From: Oscillospiraceae bacterium
Lineage (GTDB): Bacteria > Bacillota > Clostridia > Oscillospirales > Oscillospiraceae
Direction of reading: 5' to 3'
Assembly: GCA_009777775.1 (NCBI GenBank)
Contig: WRLE01000005.1
Span: forward strand, 112,365 to 176,364
Length of the DNA stretch: 64,000 bases
Shown here: positions 57,694 to 64,000 of the stretch, one piece after another
Layout: each line of letters starts with the position of its first letter
How positions within the stretch are numbered: position 1 is the stretch's first letter
Program-made: the position numbers and the translations under genes
The notes under the pieces: model-generated
The model's input: only the letters and a program-made list of their open reading frames with translations
What the model was told of the DNA's origin: nothing
Databases searched by the model: none

Positions 57694-58392
57694 ATGGAAA
57701 CAACAATTACAATTTATCATGGGTCTCAATATGTAATCGAAAAGCCAATATTCGGTGAGGGGAATCCAAGAAATGATTATGGTCTCGGGTTTTATTGTAC
57801 GCATGATATTGGACTTGCTAAAGAATGGGCTTGTACTAGTGAGAGTAGTGGTTATGCGAATATTTATGAGTTAGATACATCAGAATTAATTACTATGCAT
57901 TTATCTGGTGGTGAATTTAATATACTTAATTGGTTAGCAATTTTGTTGAAGAATAGAACTTTTAATATAAACAATGACATAGCTGTTGAGGGATATGCAT
58001 ATCTAATAGACAATTTTTTACCTGATATAAACTTGATCGATTTAATCATAGGTTATCGCGCTGATGATTCATATTTTTCTTTTGCTAACGCCTTCCTAAA
58101 TAATACTCTTTCTTTAGAGCAGTTGGAAAATGCGATGTACTTAGGCAAACTAGGTGAGCAAACTGTTATCATAAGCGAAAAAGGCTTTTCACACATTAAG
58201 TTTATTGGTAGCGAATTTGCCGAGCGCGATGTTTTTTTCCCTATGAAAACAAGCAGAGATAGTGAAGCTCGGTTAGCATATCGAAGGGGACGAGCACAGC
58301 GGCGAGCTTCTGATTCGACCTATTTAATTGATATTCTGAGAGAAGGGTGGAGTAATGATGACGAGCGCATACGACGAAATGTATCTGGATGA
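57694..58392 (+). CDS. DUF3990 protein, probable ADP-ribosyltransferase-like toxin
   Basis: 232 residues. The N-terminus reads ITIYHGSQYVIEKPIFGEGN, then DYGLGFYCTHDIGLAKEWAC, the pattern of DUF3990 and of the ART fold (His-Gly and a Tyr-rich strand). The C-terminus is Arg-rich and ends inside the next gene. Genes of this family are commonly paired with HTH proteins as toxin-antitoxin modules, so a toxic enzyme is inferred. The start is set by AGAGGGGGTG. It overlaps the following antitoxin gene by 38 bp. Confidence 0.72.
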   Translation: METTITIYHGSQYVIEKPIFGEGNPRNDYGLGFYCTHDIGLAKEWACTSESSGYANIYELDTSELITMHLSGGEFNILNWLAILLKNRTFNINNDIAVEGYAYLIDNFLPDINLIDLIIGYRADDSYFSFANAFLNNTLSLEQLENAMYLGKLGEQTVIISEKGFSHIKFIGSEFAERDVFFPMKTSRDSEARLAYRRGRAQRRASDSTYLIDILREGWSNDDERIRRNVSG

Positions 58393-58999
58393 TGCAATGA
58401 ATAACCTTGGTGATATGTTTGATTATGCTGTCAATGATTGCGGTATTGAAGGTGATGATATATATGTATGGTTTTTCGTTTCAGAGATTGCAAAACAATT
58501 TGGAAGAGGTAATCCTAAGTATATAGCTGGTTTATCTGGATCTGAGTTAGCATCAGAAATAAACTTCCGTACTAAACGTATGCGACTTGATGTTATTCCT
58601 ACTTCTAGTATTGATAAGAGTCCTGAATATTGGGTGGGGTGGATATTGGCATATTATCAATGGTTTACTGGACTTCGTTTTATTGATTTATATAGAAATG
58701 GACTAACTTTTAAGCGTGTTTTGTCGCTTTACCCAACGCTACATGAAGCTGATATTACGAAATTCGTTGATGTTGCTAATGATATTATATCAAATAACAA
58801 AAAAAATAATAATAGTCTGAAAGAAATCAGAATGGCAAGAGGCTTAACCCAAAGCAGTCTTGCTGAAAAATCTGGTGTTTCTCTTCGCATGATACAACTG
58901 TATGAGCAAGGGCGGCAAGATATAAAGAAGGCTCAAGCTATTTCTATAGTTCATATAGCTCGAGTTTTAGGTTGCGAAGTCGAGGATTTGTTAGAATAA
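58355..58999 (+). CDS. HTH-domain protein, probable antitoxin and autorepressor
   Basis: 214 residues. The N-terminal 145 residues (YDEMYLDDAMNNLGDMFDYA, YWVGWILAYYQWFTGLRFID) form an unnamed domain often seen with DUF3990. The C-terminal 60 residues are an Xre-type HTH (KEIRMARGLTQSSLAEKSGV then SLRMIQLYEQGR). The domain order, with the HTH last, is unusual for antitoxins. It starts 38 bp inside the toxin gene, on GGTGGAG. It is likely to bind the 32-bp palindrome upstream. The stop is followed by a GGCGGA/TCCGCC hairpin. Confidence 0.75.
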   Translation: MMTSAYDEMYLDDAMNNLGDMFDYAVNDCGIEGDDIYVWFFVSEIAKQFGRGNPKYIAGLSGSELASEINFRTKRMRLDVIPTSSIDKSPEYWVGWILAYYQWFTGLRFIDLYRNGLTFKRVLSLYPTLHEADITKFVDVANDIISNNKKNNNSLKEIRMARGLTQSSLAEKSGVSLRMIQLYEQGRQDIKKAQAISIVHIARVLGCEVEDLLE

Positions 59000-59139
59000 G
59001 CGGCGGAATAGACATATCACCTCCGCCTCCGCCACCTCCCCTCGTAGGCACATACGGTATCTCTATCATTTAAAAACTTGTTTCAGAATCTAGGGCGCAT
59101 ATCAACAGATTGAGTGGATATTAAACAGGTTCAGCATGA

Positions 59140-59745
59140 CAGAAGTATGAGCAGGTTTTGGGTAGAGATAAATTTTTCATTGACCTACCCCGCCCCAAAA
59201 TGCCATCACAATTGCCAAAACACATCAGTGTTCGCGATGTCAAAAAGCTATTTGACGCCGTAAGCAACCCGAAACACTCTTTAATGTTGAAACTGTGTTA
59301 TGGAATGGGCCTCAGAGTATCTGAAATCGTGAATCTCAAAGTTACTGACATAGACAGTGGCAATATGCAGGTGCTTTTGGAACAAGCAAAAGGTAAGAAA
59401 GACCGATATGTAAACCTGCCGGAAAGCATTTTAGATGAGTTGCGCAGCTATTACAAGGAGTACAAACCCAAAAAGTATTTGTTTGAAGGGCAAAACGGTG
59501 GTCAATACAGCATTCGAAGCGTTCAAAACGTTTTTAAAACTGCTATGAATAAAGCAAAAATCAACAAGGATGTTGGTATTCATGGGCTTCGACACAGTTT
59601 TGCGGCGCACTTATTAGAAAATGGCACAGACATCAGTTACATACAGAGCTTGCTTGGCCACAGCAACATAAAAACGACGCTCAGATACACTAAAGCAGTG
59701 CAGAAGAATGTAAAGCATGTGAAAAGCCCGCTCGACTACCTATAA
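59140..59745 (+). pseudogene. 5'-truncated XerC/D-like tyrosine recombinase
   Basis: An open frame of about 200 codons starts right after a TGA at 59137-59139; the first possible start is a TTG at 59158 with no good ribosome-binding site. It encodes the tail of the core-binding domain (YEQVLGRDKFFIDLPRPKMP) and a complete catalytic domain: Arg in GLRVSE, Lys in GKKDRY, HGLRH, GHSN and the Tyr in TLRYT. It ends KSPLDYL, as in XerC/D relatives of IntI. The N-terminal domain of about 90 residues is gone, and upstream frames are closed by stops. The extra helix region of canonical IntI (between the Lys and HxxR motifs) is absent. It lies 50 bp upstream of the first attC-like repeat, in the same direction as the cassettes. 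Confidence 0.75.
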
Positions 59746-59793
59746 CTGCGTAAAACAAATAGAAAACATGGCGCATTCTCAGTAGAAGACATA

Positions 59794-59924
59794 TAATAAC
59801 AATGGCGCATAATCAATAGAATGTACGTGGAAACTGCGACCTATCAATGCTTTTAGTAATAAAATGCCATTGACGCACTTACACAGAGCGTACAGTCTTA
59901 TGGCGTGTATTTGGATGTTATATG
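59794..59924 (+). repeat. Diverged attC-like inverted repeat (copy 0, or attI-like site)
   Basis: About 128 bp from TAATAAC (59794-59800) to GTTATATG (59917-59924). The arms pair as ATAACA/TGTTAT, CATAA/TTATG and TGTACG/CGTACA. GTGGAAAC lies 38 bases after TAACAA, as in copies 1-3. C59790 sits 11 bases back from the end of ATAAC, as in the other copies. The inner sequence is strongly diverged. The crossover base G59917 begins the first cassette. Confidence 0.6.
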
Positions 59925-59996
59925 ACATTTGACCTAGTGCGATGCGGGTTTAGCGCGACTCTTATAATGTTTCGATTTATCTAACGAGAGGAATCA

Positions 59997-60019
59997 AACT
60001 TGCGTATAATACGCAAGTT
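59997..60019 (+). other. Palindrome containing TATAAT in the leader of cassette A
   Basis: AACTTGCGTAT-A-ATACGCAAGTT, perfect 11-bp arms about one central base. TATAAT lies at 60005-60010, but no clear -35 precedes it. A second hairpin, TATGCCGCC...GGTGGCATA, follows at 60040-60064. The 466-bp gap 59746-60211 otherwise holds attC-like copy 0. The pair could be a promoter/operator of the AraC-type gene. Confidence 0.4.
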
Positions 60020-60211
60020 ATGTGACATAAACTTAAAACATATGCCGCCGTCCATGGTGGCATAAAAACCAAAGAAGAAAATTTATGATTATGGATATTA
60101 TTTTTCAATAGATTTGAAATGTACTTCTAGTGAATTTATCCGAAAATAGCAAGAGATGTCAAGATTCAAATTCATCTCTCCTATATAATCATTACAGAGA
60201 GGAGGTCTTGT

Positions 60212-61105
60212 GTGGATTGGTTAAAGGGAATGAATAAGGTTCTTGATCATATTGAGAATAACCTTACTCAACCGATATTGTATGAATCGTTATCTAGAAT
60301 TGTCGGTTGTTCTGTATATGAATTTTCTCGAATATTTTCATTTATTGCAGGAATGTCTATTTCAGAGTACATCCGTCGTAGAAGACTATCTCAAGCCGTT
60401 TTCGACATTCAAAACGGCAATGCTAAAATTATCGATATTGCTTTGAAATACTGCTACGAATCACCATCAACATTCTCTCGGGCATTTAAAGAATTACATG
60501 GGGTATCGCCTCTATTTGCTCGAAAAATGAGTGTTCCCCTAAAAACCTATCCACCAATTTCCTTCGTACTCACTATTAAAAGAGTGAATAATATGGATTT
60601 TAGAATCGAACAACACGACAGCTTCACGATTATGGGTCTTTCAGGGTATTCGGAAGAAGATATTCCGTGGGAAAAGACATTATGGGGCGAATTTCTTGAT
60701 GGCGGCAGCGGACCCGACGGTAGCGGCACTTTTAATCAAGCGTTTTTTAACAATGGCAATCCAAGTTTTTACACCGCACCGTTTTGGCAAATCGGAGCTT
60801 ATGATTTCAATTCAATTGACGGTAAAACGCCTACTATCATCGGGGCAGAATACAAGGGCACTAAACCTAATATAGAAAACTTGTCATTCAAAACCATTCC
60901 TGCGGCAACTTGGGCTGTTTTTTCTATAAAAGGTGAAACCGGGCCTGTAGCATATTCTGCCGCATGGGCAAGGATACTTACCGAATGGCTTCCTCAAAGT
61001 AATTACATTCGCAATGAGGATGTACCAAACCTTGACTCGTATCCCGGTGGTACAATTGACGACAACTATGTGTGGGAAATTTGGTTTCCTATTCTCATGA
61101 AGTAA
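60212..61105 (+). CDS. AraC-family regulator with GyrI-like effector domain
   Basis: 297 residues. The N-terminal AraC DNA-binding domain (about 1-110) contains ILYESLSRIVGCSVYEFSRI and the second helix pair KIIDIALKYCYESPSTFSRA. The C-terminal GyrI-like (effector-binding) domain begins MDFRIEQHDSFTIMGLSGYS and ends DDNYVWEIWFPI, as in Rob/SoxS-like multidrug-response regulators. The start is a GTG with AGAGAGGAGG 6 bases before it. It is the only gene of cassette A, and a hairpin terminator lies after it. A further 250 bases separate it from its attC. Confidence 0.87.
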   Translation: MDWLKGMNKVLDHIENNLTQPILYESLSRIVGCSVYEFSRIFSFIAGMSISEYIRRRRLSQAVFDIQNGNAKIIDIALKYCYESPSTFSRAFKELHGVSPLFARKMSVPLKTYPPISFVLTIKRVNNMDFRIEQHDSFTIMGLSGYSEEDIPWEKTLWGEFLDGGSGPDGSGTFNQAFFNNGNPSFYTAPFWQIGAYDFNSIDGKTPTIIGAEYKGTKPNIENLSFKTIPAATWAVFSIKGETGPVAYSAAWARILTEWLPQSNYIRNEDVPNLDSYPGGTIDDNYVWEIWFPILMK

Positions 61106-61114
61106 TGTTCAATC

Positions 61115-61143
61115 GTTGGAGCGGCAGTAAAAGCTGCTCCAAC
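61115..61143 (+). terminator. Terminator-like hairpin
   Basis: GTTGGAGC pairs with GCTCCAAC, directly downstream of the AraC-GyrI gene. The following sequence is AT-rich, without a long T run. Between it and the attC at 61384, 240 bases hold nothing recognisable. Confidence 0.5.
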
Positions 61144-61383
61144 ATTTAATAATATTATTAAGTTGATATTTCCTGTGGTATAATATGCAAGTTAAACACT
61201 TACCGCTTATTCCGATGAGCAGCCAAATGATAAAGATTAAAACTAAAAGTATTAGCGACATTTCGTTTAACAACAAATGGGGTAGTCAGCAATCAATGGG
61301 TAGTGCAGTCACAAACCTTGCTATAAAAATAGACAAATGAACGGATAAAAGCAAAACGAATGTTAAATAAATGGAATCAGTCC

Positions 61384-61537
61384 GGTCAAACGTCATATAA
61401 CAAGCAGCTTAGCGAAATGTCGGTCGGTGTGGAAACAGAAGCCCTATTACGCCCATTGACCGTTTGTGAAAACTCAAGTCAATACGCTCCCAATCCGCCA
61501 CTTCGCCAAGCTGCTGGGCGTTATGCGACATATACCC
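61384..61537 (+). repeat. attC-like site, copy 1 (end of cassette A)
   Basis: Inner stem AGCAGCTTAGCGAA (61403-61416) with TTCGCCAAGCTGCT (61502-61515). The outer box ATAAC (61397-61401) pairs with GTTAT (61520-61524). A central hairpin is formed by ATTGAC/GTCAAT. The left flank GGTCAAACGTCATATAAC (61384-61401) pairs with the start of cassette A (59917-59934) at 17 of 18 positions, but poorly with the sequence next to it. Confidence 0.8.
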
Positions 61538-61612
61538 TAGTGCGGAGGTAAACAGAGATATTTATTTTAGATTTCGTCATCGGTGCAGAAACCTTAAATT
61601 GGTGGTGTTTGT

Positions 61613-62254
61613 ATGAAAATCAAACGCAAAACTCTTTTCATTTCTGCGGCAATAATAATCATTATTGCCGTTGTGGTGCTTGTTTGGATTTTGAAAGATG
61701 ATACCAGTTCGCCGCTAGATGGGGGTACAACGTGGTTTGCGGGTCAAGGAGAGCATGACGCAAACACATTCATTTTTCCGACTCAGGAAGAATTGGCTGC
61801 AATAGAACCGAAAGACAGGGCTGCCGCACTTCAAATCCCCGAAAATATCCTTAGAGAAATGTCAACTGCGGGGCTTGCGGAAACTTGCATAAACTATCCT
61901 ATGATTGCCAACATGGCTTTTTACGATTCGTTGGAAATAGGCTTCGGAAGAATGAAAGACCAATTCAACGGATTGCAAGAGTTGTTTGTGCGTACCGATG
62001 TTGCGGATGTATTAGTTCCGATATTTGTCAGCATGGACTTAAACAAGCTAAATCAATTCGCTGAATACCCGACATTTAAGTTTCACTATATCTGTATAAT
62101 GCTCTATCAAGAGCCTATACTAAACGCTCTCACCGCCGAACAAAAGAATGACCTTATGAAAGCCATTTCAGAAAAAAGGAAGTTAATCAACTCAAAGTAT
62201 GACGACCATTTCAGCCTTTACAACTTGGAAATACTCGAACAACGTATTAAGTAA
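61613..62254 (+). CDS. Unknown single-pass membrane protein (cassette B)
   Basis: 213 residues. A basic start (MKIKRKT) and one hydrophobic helix (residues 8-27, LFISAAIIIIIAVVVLVWIL) anchor a soluble domain outside the membrane. The domain is mostly helical (NILREMSTAGLAETCINYPM, VPIFVSMDLNKLNQ, LTAEQKNDLMKAISEKRKLI), with no cysteine pairs or catalytic motif that I recognise. Small anchored proteins of unknown function are typical of cassette arrays. The ribosome-binding site is GGTGGTG. No promoter is evident. Confidence 0.75.
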   Translation: MKIKRKTLFISAAIIIIIAVVVLVWILKDDTSSPLDGGTTWFAGQGEHDANTFIFPTQEELAAIEPKDRAAALQIPENILREMSTAGLAETCINYPMIANMAFYDSLEIGFGRMKDQFNGLQELFVRTDVADVLVPIFVSMDLNKLNQFAEYPTFKFHYICIMLYQEPILNALTAEQKNDLMKAISEKRKLINSKYDDHFSLYNLEILEQRIK

Positions 62255-62296
62255 CAAGGAAAGCAGCTACCGCACCTAAACGCATTTTCTATATCC

Positions 62297-62450
62297 GGGT
62301 ATACGTCGCATAACAAGCGGCTTAGCGAAATGTCGGTCGGAGTGAAAGCCGCCGTGCCGCCGCACCCCCGTCCGACGGTGGAAACCCGTGCTGCGGTGTT
62401 CCCCATCCGCCACGTTCGCCAAGCCGCCGGGCGTTATCGGCAATTCACCC
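62297..62450 (+). repeat. attC-like site, copy 2 (end of cassette B)
   Basis: Inner stem AGCGGCTTAGCGAA (62316-62329) with TTCGCCAAGCCGCC (62415-62428). Relative to copy 1 the A-T pair has become G-C on both arms, a compensatory change. The left flank GGGTATACGTCGCATAAC (62297-62314) pairs with the start of cassette B (61520-61537) at 17 of 18 positions. Crossover G62433. Confidence 0.82.
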
Positions 62451-62536
62451 TACTGCGGTGCGAGTTTATTGACAAATCTTTGAATGAAGCCTATGATTCA
62501 TTTTAAAGGCAAATTAGTTATATTAGGCGGTGTAAT

Positions 62537-62965
62537 ATGCAAGGTTATAACGTGATTCTATTGTACGATGTGAATATTGAGCATTTATTATTATGCAAAC
62601 GTAAAAAGGAACCCTATAGAGGAAGGATGAACCTTATAGGCGGGAAAATTGAATACGGTGAAAATGGTATAGACTCAGCATATAGGGAAATGCTCGAAGA
62701 AGCTAATGTTGAAAAAGAAGCAGTTGATTTATTTCATGTAATGGATTTTAAGTATTATATGTCTGACTGCTATGTTGAAGTGTATGCTGGCAAGCTTAAA
62801 TATGATGTGGAAGTTTCCGGCGATGAAAATGAATTGATATGGTCTGACTTGGACTGCGATTTTTTTGATATGGAAGCATATGCAGGAGAAGGGAATATTG
62901 GTCATATGATTGAGCAAGTGAAAATTAACGCCGAGTTGATATTTAATAATAGCAGTACAAAATGA
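62537..62965 (+). CDS. NUDIX hydrolase (cassette C)
   Basis: 142 residues. The Nudix box GGKIEYGENGIDSAYREMLE then EANVE carries the REMLEE metal-binding residues; the Gly usually found after EE is Ala here. An MFHVMDF-type strand and a C-terminal acidic segment follow. Nudix enzymes hydrolyse nucleoside diphosphates linked to another group, and this one resembles the MutT/8-oxo-dGTPase subgroup in length. The substrate is unknown. It is the only gene of cassette C. The start follows TTAGGCGGTGTAAT. Confidence 0.88.
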   Translation: MQGYNVILLYDVNIEHLLLCKRKKEPYRGRMNLIGGKIEYGENGIDSAYREMLEEANVEKEAVDLFHVMDFKYYMSDCYVEVYAGKLKYDVEVSGDENELIWSDLDCDFFDMEAYAGEGNIGHMIEQVKINAELIFNNSSTK

Positions 62966-62989
62966 CATGAAGGACAGAGAAGTCAATCC

Positions 62990-63144
62990 GGGCAAACTGC
63001 CGATAACAAGCGGTTTGGCGAAATGGCGGTCGGAGTGGAAACCGAATTGCCGTTGCGCCCCTTGACCACATGTGATAGCTCTGGTCAATGCACGCCCAAA
63101 CCGCCACGTTCGCCAAGCCGCCAGCGTGTTATGTGTAATTTGGC
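62990..63144 (+). repeat. attC-like site, copy 3 (end of cassette C)
   Basis: Inner stem AGCGGTTTGGCGAA (63009-63022) with TTCGCCAAGCCGCC (63109-63122), extended by TGGCGG/CCGCCA. A central hairpin is formed by TTGACCA/TGGTCAA. The left flank GGGCAAACTGCCGATAAC (62990-63007) pairs with the start of cassette C (62433-62450) at 15 of 18 positions, including the unusual TGCCG. Crossover G63128. Confidence 0.8.
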
Positions 63145-63213
63145 TCACACTGGCATAAACGGCAAGAGGATTATTGACAAGAATATTAGTCATCTTCAAG
63201 GGAGGGGCAGATA

Positions 63214-63882
63214 GTGAATATAGCAGAGAACATCTTAAAGCATAACCTGAAGAACGTGTTTTTCCTGACAGGAACGGCAATGGCAGGAAAAACCACCATT
63301 GCACAAGAGTTATCAAGGAAATATGGATTTGTTCATTTCAATGACAACTGGCATGAGGATAACTTTAAAATATGGGAGTCCATCATTGACGAGAAATACC
63401 AAGTGAGGGCTTCAAATCGTAAAGCTGTGACGGACTGGGAAGCATATTTCGGCAGAACTGTTGAGGAGTTTTTAGCCGACGGTGATTACAATGGATATGA
63501 TGAATACTTGGAATATGCGATAATAGAGCTAGTCAAGCTATCGCAGGATAATACGGTAGTTGCTGATGTAAGTGTGCCGTTGAATCTGTTGGTAGAAATT
63601 TCTGACTACAATAGGATTGCGTGCATGATTGTATCTCATGAGTTAGCGACTTGCGAGAACTATGGAAGCCGCGAAGACCACAAAGAGTTTTTAGAGTGTA
63701 TCCTGTCACTTAAAGAACCAGGGAAGAAGATAGCGGTACAGGATGAACTGTTTAGGATCAATATTGAGAAGACATTAGAAGAAGTCCGTAAATACAATCT
63801 GTTTAGCCATGTAAGAACGGAAGAAAGTACGGTTAAGAATACATTGAGTATAATTGAGGAGCATTTTGGGTTGTGCAGATAG
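63214..63882 (+). CDS. P-loop NTPase/kinase-like protein (cassette D)
   Basis: 222 residues. Walker A FLTGTAMAGKTTIAQELSRK begins at about residue 18, and LVKLSQDNTVVADVSVPLNL may be the Walker B strand. The layout resembles small-molecule or antibiotic kinases of the AAA_33/Zeta-like group, but no subfamily is certain. The start is a GTG with GGGAGGGG before it. It is the single gene of cassette D, 85 bp after copy 3 and 50 bp before copy 4. Confidence 0.72.
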   Translation: MNIAENILKHNLKNVFFLTGTAMAGKTTIAQELSRKYGFVHFNDNWHEDNFKIWESIIDEKYQVRASNRKAVTDWEAYFGRTVEEFLADGDYNGYDEYLEYAIIELVKLSQDNTVVADVSVPLNLLVEISDYNRIACMIVSHELATCENYGSREDHKEFLECILSLKEPGKKIAVQDELFRINIEKTLEEVRKYNLFSHVRTEESTVKNTLSIIEEHFGLCR

Positions 63883-63919
63883 TGAAGCACCTTTTTGTTG
63901 GGAATGCCGGAAGAAACCC

Positions 63920-64000
63920 GCCAAACTACACATAACAAGCGGTTTGGCGAAATGGCGGTCGGAGTGGAAGCCGCCGTGCCGCCGCGCCACTGCCCGCTTG
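63920..64000 (+). repeat. attC-like site, copy 4 (end of cassette D), truncated by the window
   Basis: The left flank GCCAAACTACACATAAC (63920-63936) pairs with the start of cassette D (63128-63144) at 16 of 17 positions. AGCGGTTTGGCGAA and TGGCGGTCGGAGTGGAA follow as in copy 3. The right arm lies beyond the window. Confidence 0.78.

Larger units (their letters stand above)
59918..64000 (+). mobile_element. Integron-type gene cassette array, open at the right edge
   Basis: Four cassettes are inferred: A 59918-61520 (AraC-GyrI), B 61521-62433 (unknown membrane protein), C 62434-63128 (NUDIX) and D 63129 to beyond 64000 (P-loop protein). All genes lie on the plus strand, one per cassette, each ending in a ~130-bp repeat with ATAAC...GTTAT ends. 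The start of each cassette (17-18 bases) is complementary to the left end of its own repeat. The array may continue to the right. Confidence 0.8.

Noticed and set aside
59000..59060. An attC-like site directly after the DUF3990/HTH pair
   Set aside because: Only a short GGCGGA/TCCGCC hairpin is present. There are no ATAAC/GTTAT ends and no match to the repeat consensus.
59140..59745. Canonical integron integrase IntI
   Set aside because: The IntI-specific insertion between the Lys motif and HxxR is missing and the N-terminal domain is absent. Only the KSPLDYL-type end resembles IntI.
61384..64000. The ~130-bp repeats as MITEs or IS ends
   Set aside because: They occur once per gene, always downstream and in one orientation, show no target-site duplications, and their flanks pair with the start of the preceding unit. 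These are attC properties, not transposon properties.

Overview
The window looks like chromosomal DNA of an anaerobic, motile, low-GC Gram-positive bacterium, most likely a clostridium. The evidence is strong AGGAGG ribosome-binding sites, consensus TTGACA/TATAAT-type promoters, a tyrosine T-box riboswitch, a dnaG-rpoD pair, three methyl-accepting chemotaxis proteins, several [4Fe-4S] proteins, four UroD-family (corrinoid-type) methyltransferases and a putative Re-type citrate synthase. I cannot name the species.

Layout. 0-9 kb: a YkpA/YbiT-type ABC-F ATPase, a UroD-family protein, a Re-citrate synthase candidate, then a minus-strand operon (membrane-anchored FAD oxidoreductase, Crp/Fnr regulator, CapA-like protein) divergent from a ferredoxin-like protein, with a Crp-type palindrome between them. 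9-10.5 kb: a TetR regulator and a small unknown protein, both behind consensus promoters that run into 12-bp-periodic ACCnnGGT operators. 10.7-15 kb: an orphan MsmX/UgpC-type ATPase, then a soluble hybrid histidine kinase beside a FIST protein (NosP/NahK-like). 15-22 kb: a second TetR gene, a candidate small RNA, a DUF1638/zinc-ribbon/DUF2284 cluster, a RelBE-type module, an arylamine N-acetyltransferase, a degenerate kinase-like protein, a CPBP protease and an MBL-fold hydrolase. 22-32 kb, minus strand: an orphan lipoprotein solute-binding protein, a DUF362 ferredoxin, a zinc-ribbon membrane protein, a Cache chemoreceptor, a split chromate transporter pair and DegV. 32-41 kb: UroD protein, second ABC-F, tsaB/tsaE, a RodA/FtsW protein, dnaG, rpoD. 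41-46 kb: a PocR-AraC regulator, UroD protein, GPH-type transporter and UroD protein, which read as one catabolic unit. 46-57 kb: T-box-tyrS, LysR, ApbE, HD-GYP and PilZ (c-di-GMP), a pyridoxal kinase, tRNA-Arg and two more chemoreceptors. 57.6-59 kb: a DUF3990/HTH toxin-antitoxin pair whose promoter lies inside a perfect palindrome.

The most unusual part is 59.1-64 kb. It holds a 5'-truncated XerC/D-like tyrosine recombinase, then same-strand genes (AraC-GyrI, an unknown membrane protein, a NUDIX hydrolase, a P-loop protein), each followed by a ~130-bp imperfect inverted repeat running from ATAAC to GTTAT. These behave as integron attC sites. For each of four cassettes, the first 17-18 bases after the inferred G^TT crossover are the reverse complement of the 17-18 bases that begin that same cassette's own repeat, not of the adjacent repeat, with one invariant A-C mispair in all four. 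That pattern is expected only if the units are excised as circles. The window therefore seems to end inside a cassette array in a clostridial chromosome. No canonical IntI is visible.
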